Positions 5,142-7,753 of a stretch of DNA of 7,753 nucleotides are shown in pieces. The DNA lies in NCBI GenBank assembly GCA_020849205.1, contig JADLGS010000069.1, positions 1 through 7,753 of the forward strand, given 5' to 3'. The notes beneath the pieces are model-generated. The model was not told the origin of the DNA and did not search any database. It saw only the letters and a list, made by a program, of their open reading frames with translations. The stretch's first letter is position 1. Every line of letters begins with the position of its first letter. A program made the translations under genes and the position numbers. The DNA is from Candidatus Falkowiibacteriota bacterium (GTDB lineage Bacteria > Patescibacteriota > Patescibacteriia > CAIXNZ01 > JADLGS01).

Positions 5142-5210
5142 CCCAAACCAGACCCCACATAAAAATATTCTTATGTGGGGTTTTGAATTATGCAGGGGTC
5201 GGTTTGGGGC
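5140..5210. repeat. Long inverted repeat around a terminator hairpin
   Basis: GCCCCAAACC (5140-5149) pairs with GGTTTGGGGC (5201-5210). After a single bulged A, GACCCC (5151-5156) pairs with GGGGTC (5195-5200), giving 16 pairs in all. Inside lies ACCCCACATAA/TTATGTGGGGT (5152-5162/5171-5181), an 11-bp hairpin followed by T residues (to 5184), of terminator form. Both structures need 5152-5156, so the inner hairpin and the full outer stem exclude each other. The remaining bases 5211-5281 show nothing further that I can support. Confidence 0.7.
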
Positions 5211-5281
5211 AGGCCTGTACCGAACAAACGACAGTGAGTTCTGGTACTGGTCGCCCTTTATTATTCTACTCCGTGACAGTT

Positions 5282-5290
5282 TGATATAAT
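5282..5290 (+). promoter_or_regulatory. Extended -10 promoter giving a leaderless GIY-YIG mRNA
   Basis: TGATATAAT at 5282-5290 is a consensus extended -10 (TG-N-TATAAT). No good -35 is seen 17 nt upstream. The ATG at 5297 is 7 nt downstream of the -10, so transcription should start at or next to the start codon. Confidence 0.55.
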
Positions 5291-5296
5291 ATATAC

Positions 5297-5557
5297 ATGT
5301 ATTATGTTTACTATTTACAAATTCTTAAGCAAATTAATCAATTTTCCGTTGGGTTTACTTCAGATTTAGATAAACGACTTAAACAGCACAATAATGGTGA
5401 ATCACTCGCAACAAAACCTTATCTTCCCTGGGAATTGATATTCTTTGAAGCATTTAAAAATAAAGCTGATGCAATAAGAAGAGAGCAATATTTAAAAACC
5501 ACTAAAGGTAGGAAGGGGTTGAAGTTAATCACAAGAGAGTCTATAATGAAAGCATAA
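5297..5557 (+). CDS. GIY-YIG nuclease-like protein (UPF0213/YhbQ type)
   Basis: This 86-aa protein is a single GIY-YIG domain, a small endonuclease fold also used in homing enzymes and repair. YYVYYLQ (2-8) is the first motif; FSVGFTSDLDKRLKQHNNG (16-34) carries the second motif with R27 and H31; IRREQYLK (60-67) holds the likely metal-binding Glu63. Length is normal for stand-alone members. The second-motif tyrosine of YIG is replaced by Ser17 (SVG), which may weaken catalysis. It is probably read from a leaderless mRNA. It lies between the tRNA-linked GC-rich block and the cyclodipeptide synthase-like gene, so it could belong to a mobile unit, although such genes are also common chromosomal singletons. 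Confidence 0.85.
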   Translation: MYYVYYLQILKQINQFSVGFTSDLDKRLKQHNNGESLATKPYLPWELIFFEAFKNKADAIRREQYLKTTKGRKGLKLITRESIMKA

Positions 5558-5585
5558 TATTAACAGTACGAACTTTTTATCGGAC

Positions 5586-5624
5586 GACCCGAGTACATGT
5601 GAGTACGGGGTGACCCGATTACAT
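5586..5624 (+). repeat. Imperfect direct repeat in the leader of the synthase-like gene
   Basis: GACCCGAGTACAT (5586-5598) recurs as GACCCGATTACAT (5612-5624), a 12 of 13 match with a 26-bp period, ending 5 nt before the ATG at 5630. Between and within them CCC, GTAC and GTAC, GGG can pair as a small hairpin (5588-5609). There is no Shine-Dalgarno sequence here, so this leader may hold an operator or an RNA element. Confidence 0.45.
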
Positions 5625-5629
5625 AAACT

Positions 5630-6400
5630 ATGGATGATCTGACAAATAAATTTTTTGATATTAATAAACTTCCGGCAGAGTGGGGTATTATTTTATTTCC
5701 GATTTCAATGTCCCGAATTGCAAATTCTCAGTCGCCAGACGCATGTTTGGAATATATCAGAAAGATTAGTCCTTCAAAAATACTGGCTCCAACGATTGGT
5801 TTGAATTTTCTTTATGGAGATAGTTTATATCTTGACAACTTCATTGCCGAAAATACCAGTGAAGATGCGCATAAGAAGCGTATGATTTATATGCAAGAGG
5901 TTGAAAAGCATAAGTTCGGTATGTTAAATCTTATCGATAAATTAAAAACTACTGAATTTCAAATTCCTTGGGCTGTAGACTTTATGTCCTGGAGTCAAGC
6001 CTTGATTAATACAAAAAGTTACGCTACTAGATACGGTCAATTGAAAAAAATATACGAAAAAGATAAATTATTTCAGAAATATCTAAAAGATGATGTGGAG
6101 AATTCTGGTCGAATTTATAATGAAGCGCAAATCAACTTCTTTTTGGAGGAACATTTACTTTGTTACCTTATCTCGCGAGGTGAAGTATCTTTTCACAATA
6201 ATCATGTGAGAGATCAGCAGAAATGGATTCTTTGGTGCTATCCGGGTAAGCCGCCAAAAGCTCTCATTTATCTACACCAGTTAAACCCTTTTAAATTAAG
6301 CTGGAAAGAAAATAAATTTGAGACAGCCGCTCAATATGATTTACTTGAGAAAAAGTTGTACGACACAAAAAACATAGATTTGGAAACTTACAGCTTATAA
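5630..6400 (+). CDS. tRNA-dependent cyclodipeptide synthase-like protein (XYP type)
   Basis: This 256-aa protein aligns by eye with AlbC-type cyclodipeptide synthases, which take two aminoacyl-tRNAs and make a cyclic dipeptide through a Ser-bound aminoacyl enzyme. ILFPISMSRIANSQ (21-34) fits the strand-turn with the catalytic serine (S26, AlbC Ser37). SLYLDNFIAENTSEDAHKKR (65-84) and SYATRYGQLKKIYEKDKLFQ (130-149) fit the helices that follow. NFFLEEHLL (169-177) fits the Tyr178-Glu182 helix, with Glu174 kept but Phe170 for Tyr178. WCYPG (202-206) fits the Tyr202 motif, with Pro after Tyr as in the XYP subfamily. Length is normal. No ribosome site; the editing-domain gene follows after 39 nt. 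Cyclodipeptide synthases are known in Parcubacteria. Remote similarity and the altered Tyr leave the product open. Confidence 0.7.
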   Translation: MDDLTNKFFDINKLPAEWGIILFPISMSRIANSQSPDACLEYIRKISPSKILAPTIGLNFLYGDSLYLDNFIAENTSEDAHKKRMIYMQEVEKHKFGMLNLIDKLKTTEFQIPWAVDFMSWSQALINTKSYATRYGQLKKIYEKDKLFQKYLKDDVENSGRIYNEAQINFFLEEHLLCYLISRGEVSFHNNHVRDQQKWILWCYPGKPPKALIYLHQLNPFKLSWKENKFETAAQYDLLEKKLYDTKNIDLETYSL

Positions 6401-6409
6401 ATCCCCGGC

Positions 6410-6423
6410 CCGAATGAGTTCGG
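6410..6423 (+). other. Small hairpin between the two aminoacyl-tRNA genes
   Basis: CCGAA (6410-6414) and TTCGG (6419-6423) enclose TGAG. It has no T-run, so it is not a terminator. The sequence around it (CCCGA, GAGT, CGG, then ATTA) echoes the leader at 5588-5622, hinting at a shared leader element for both genes. Confidence 0.35.
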
Positions 6424-6439
6424 TAATAATTAAGACTTT

Positions 6440-6856
6440 ATGAGAGCTTTATTACTACACGGAAATAAATTTAAAACTACCGTAGTAGAAGAATCAAACT
6501 ATCCAGAGGGGATCGATCCTGAGGTAAAAAAATCTGGAAATGAACAAATGGAAAATTGTTTGATTGCTTTTTTTACCGTTGAAAAAGGTGACGGGGAGGA
6601 TCAGCTTAATAAGTTCTTTAATGAACTAACTTCATCGCTTGATCAGATGGGTCTGAAAAAAATAATGATTGCGCCATTCGTTCACCTATCAAACAACATT
6701 GCAAGTCCAGCAGATTCAAAGTATTTTTATGAAAAATTGATGAGCAAGTTTAGCAACACTGATTATGAGGTTAAATCTTCACATTATGGGTACCACAAGA
6801 GTTTGTTGTTGGATATCAAAGGGTACCCCGGTTCATTCAGATATAGAGAATTTTAA
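6440..6856 (+). CDS. Freestanding archaeal-type ThrRS editing-domain protein (aminoacyl-tRNA deacylase-like)
   Basis: This 138-aa protein matches the N-terminal editing domain of archaeal threonyl-tRNA synthetases, a DTD-like fold that hydrolyses Ser-tRNA(Thr). The opening MRALLLHGNKF, then LIAFFTVEKGD (41-51), APFVHLSNNIASP (78-90) and HYGYHKSLLLDIKGYP (115-130) are the family's blocks in order and at normal spacing. Compared with the Pyrococcus abyssi domain as I recall it, His83 and Lys121 are kept (H82, K120), Tyr120 is His119, and His130 and Glu134 are Tyr129 and Phe133. No synthetase domain is attached, so it would act in trans. Placed directly after the synthase-like gene, it may remove amino acids from tRNA charged or damaged in that pathway. 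Activity and specificity are inferred. Confidence 0.82.
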   Translation: MRALLLHGNKFKTTVVEESNYPEGIDPEVKKSGNEQMENCLIAFFTVEKGDGEDQLNKFFNELTSSLDQMGLKKIMIAPFVHLSNNIASPADSKYFYEKLMSKFSNTDYEVKSSHYGYHKSLLLDIKGYPGSFRYREF

Positions 6857-6887
6857 TCTTGGAAGGACGGTGCTCTGGGAATGTGAA

Positions 6888-6918
6888 AAATCGGACTAGT
6901 TGTATAGTTCGGTTTTTT
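6888..6918 (+). terminator. Rho-independent terminator
   Basis: AAATCGGACTA (6888-6898) pairs with TAGTTCGGTTT (6905-6915), 11 pairs with two G-U, around a 6-nt loop. The T-run extends to 6918. It ends the synthase-editing unit. Confidence 0.85.
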
Positions 6919-6928
6919 GTTTTAAACT
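6900..6928 (+). promoter_or_regulatory. Possible promoter inside the terminator, leaderless start
   Basis: TTGTAT (6900-6905), 17 nt and TAAACT (6923-6928) would start transcription at about the ATG at 6935. The -35 lies in the loop and arm of the preceding terminator. The ATG lacks a ribosome site, which agrees with a leaderless mRNA. Confidence 0.35.
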
Positions 6929-6934
6929 TTTTCA

Positions 6935-7540
6935 ATGAGTGAACCAATAGAAATAAAACAGATCAAAGATTTTAGAATGGCTTTGAAAGATTTTGAGCCT
7001 ATGGTTAAAAATCCACAATTTCTGAGAACAGGCAGGAAGATTGGTAATTTTTCATTACTTCCTCGAGAGGCTTGGGCTAATTGGCTATTGTGTGTGACAT
7101 TACAATCTATTCACGGAAATGGTATTACATTTGCGGAGGATTTTGTAGGTGACGGTATTTTATTGAATAAGGAAAGAAAAGAGTGGATAAGATTGGAGCA
7201 CGTATCAGCTCTTGACGTTCCCTCAGATGATTCAGCATTGAAAAATGAAGAACGTGTTTTGAACGCGATTCAGAAAAAAATTGATAAAGGGGTAGAATAT
7301 GCCCTTGGCAAAATGTTGGTAGCTTTTATTGAAAGTGCTGAGTTATGGTATCCAAATAGAGTAGGAAATAAAATCCACGGTAAACACAATTTTGTTGCAG
7401 TTTATTGTATTGGACTTTTAAAGAGTGGGCGTGATGGATATCAATATTCAATCTCTCAACTTGAACCTTCCAACTCACCAACTTGGATAATCAATATAAA
7501 TTTTGACTTTACTGACTGGTCTATACAGCGTATACAGTAA
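6935..7540 (+). CDS. Protein of unknown function (201 aa)
   Basis: I do not recognise this soluble 201-aa protein. It reads as mixed alpha/beta: a charged N-terminal helix (KQIKDFRMALKDF), then NFSLLPREAWANWLLCVTL (38-56), an acidic stretch FAEDFVGDGILL (66-77) followed by WIRLEHVSALDVP (84-96), a helix ERVLNAIQKKIDKGVEYALG (106-125), and FVAVYCIGLLKSG (153-165) with a Trp-containing end. Conserved-looking Asp, Glu and His in the 66-96 block could be catalytic, but that is speculation. It is separated by a terminator from the editing-domain gene and ends one base before the convergent recombinase gene. It has no ribosome site and no membrane segment. Confidence 0.7.
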   Translation: MSEPIEIKQIKDFRMALKDFEPMVKNPQFLRTGRKIGNFSLLPREAWANWLLCVTLQSIHGNGITFAEDFVGDGILLNKERKEWIRLEHVSALDVPSDDSALKNEERVLNAIQKKIDKGVEYALGKMLVAFIESAELWYPNRVGNKIHGKHNFVAVYCIGLLKSGRDGYQYSISQLEPSNSPTWIININFDFTDWSIQRIQ

Positions 7541-7541
7541 T

Positions 7542-7753
7542 TTAAACCTCAATCGTCACTACACCTTTGGTTATCTTAACCCTCGACCTGAAGAATCCCA
7601 TCAGCTCTCTTTTTTCTTCCATCGCCCCCTCCTTCAAAATGTACTGAGCATAAGTTTTAGGATCTATCTCCTTAAATTCAGTCTTTGGATTCGATAGACC
7701 AAGCACTTTCTTTTGAAATTTATTCAGGCGTTTAAGTTCTTCTTCGAACTTAT
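7542..7753 (-). CDS. C-terminal end of a probable serine recombinase (partial)
   Basis: A reverse-strand reading frame enters from the right edge and ends with TAA at 7544-7542, giving 69 visible residues. It starts with a charged coiled-coil-like stretch (KFEEELKRLNKFQKKVLGL) and ends YAQYILKEGAMEEKRELMGF, then SRVKITKGVVTIEV. That ending (ILKEG, EEKREL, a basic strand and a short hydrophobic strand) resembles the C-termini of large serine recombinases in Patescibacteria. The catalytic domain is outside the window, so the call rests on this tail alone. If right, it is a candidate integrase or invertase for the neighbouring island. It converges on the 201-aa gene with a single base between the stops. 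Confidence 0.5.
   Translation of the reverse strand, partial: KFEEELKRLNKFQKKVLGLSNPKTEFKEIDPKTYAQYILKEGAMEEKRELMGFFRSRVKITKGVVTIEV

Noticed and set aside
4961..5284. A 107-codon forward open frame across the GC-rich block
   Set aside because: It starts inside the tRNA terminator, runs through the structured repeats and the inverted repeat, has low-complexity Arg/Ser/Pro composition, and lacks a ribosome site.
5586..5624. CRISPR-like direct repeat
   Set aside because: Only two imperfect 13-bp units are present, with no further repeat or cas gene in the window.
7503..7697. A 64-codon forward frame at the right edge
   Set aside because: It overlaps the end of the 201-aa gene and runs antisense to the recombinase-like tail, with no start signals.
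1..7753. Alternative genetic code with UGA recoded, suggested by the lack of TGA stops
   Set aside because: Conserved glycine and tryptophan positions use GGN and TGG, and all genes are intact under the standard code; 14 stops are too few to be meaningful.

Overview
The window looks like a chromosomal piece of a Candidate Phyla Radiation (Patescibacteria, Parcubacteria-like) bacterium. This is an inference from AT-rich DNA, many small proteins, several genes with no Shine-Dalgarno sequence, and the protein families present. Genes read through with the standard code; of 14 supported coding ends, 13 are TAA, one is TAG and none is TGA.

Left part (1-3520): a ribbon-helix-helix/RelE-ParE toxin-antitoxin pair sits behind a promoter overlapped by palindromes. 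A shared terminator faces a reverse-strand single-domain EamA transporter. That gene diverges, through overlapping promoters, from a TetA-like MFS transporter, a DUF2231-like membrane protein and a DedA/VTT-like membrane protein. After the last gene lies a stranded second copy of the DUF2231-like gene's 3' end, so this operon has been rearranged.

Middle part (3520-4780): three small genes of unknown function (one reverse, two forward), each carrying its own expression signals. These include good Shine-Dalgarno sites, sigma70-like promoters and strong terminators.

Right part (4780-7753): a tRNA-Asp(GUC) gene is followed by a 67% GC block of about 150 bp. That block is bounded on the right by an exact 19-bp copy of the tRNA 3' end and on the left by an inverted copy of the same end. 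A second palindromic structure follows, then a leaderless GIY-YIG nuclease-like gene.

Next come two genes that form the most interesting unit. The first encodes a divergent tRNA-dependent cyclodipeptide synthase-like protein of the XYP type. The second encodes a freestanding homologue of the archaeal threonyl-tRNA synthetase editing domain. Both families act on aminoacyl-tRNA, so the pair may be a synthase plus deacylase (biosynthesis, toxin/immunity or quality control). A 201-aa protein of unknown function follows behind a terminator, and the C-terminal end of a probable serine recombinase enters from the right edge on the reverse strand. tRNA-end duplication, GC-rich block, nuclease gene, rare aminoacyl-tRNA genes and recombinase together suggest an integrated island, but the window does not show both ends of one.
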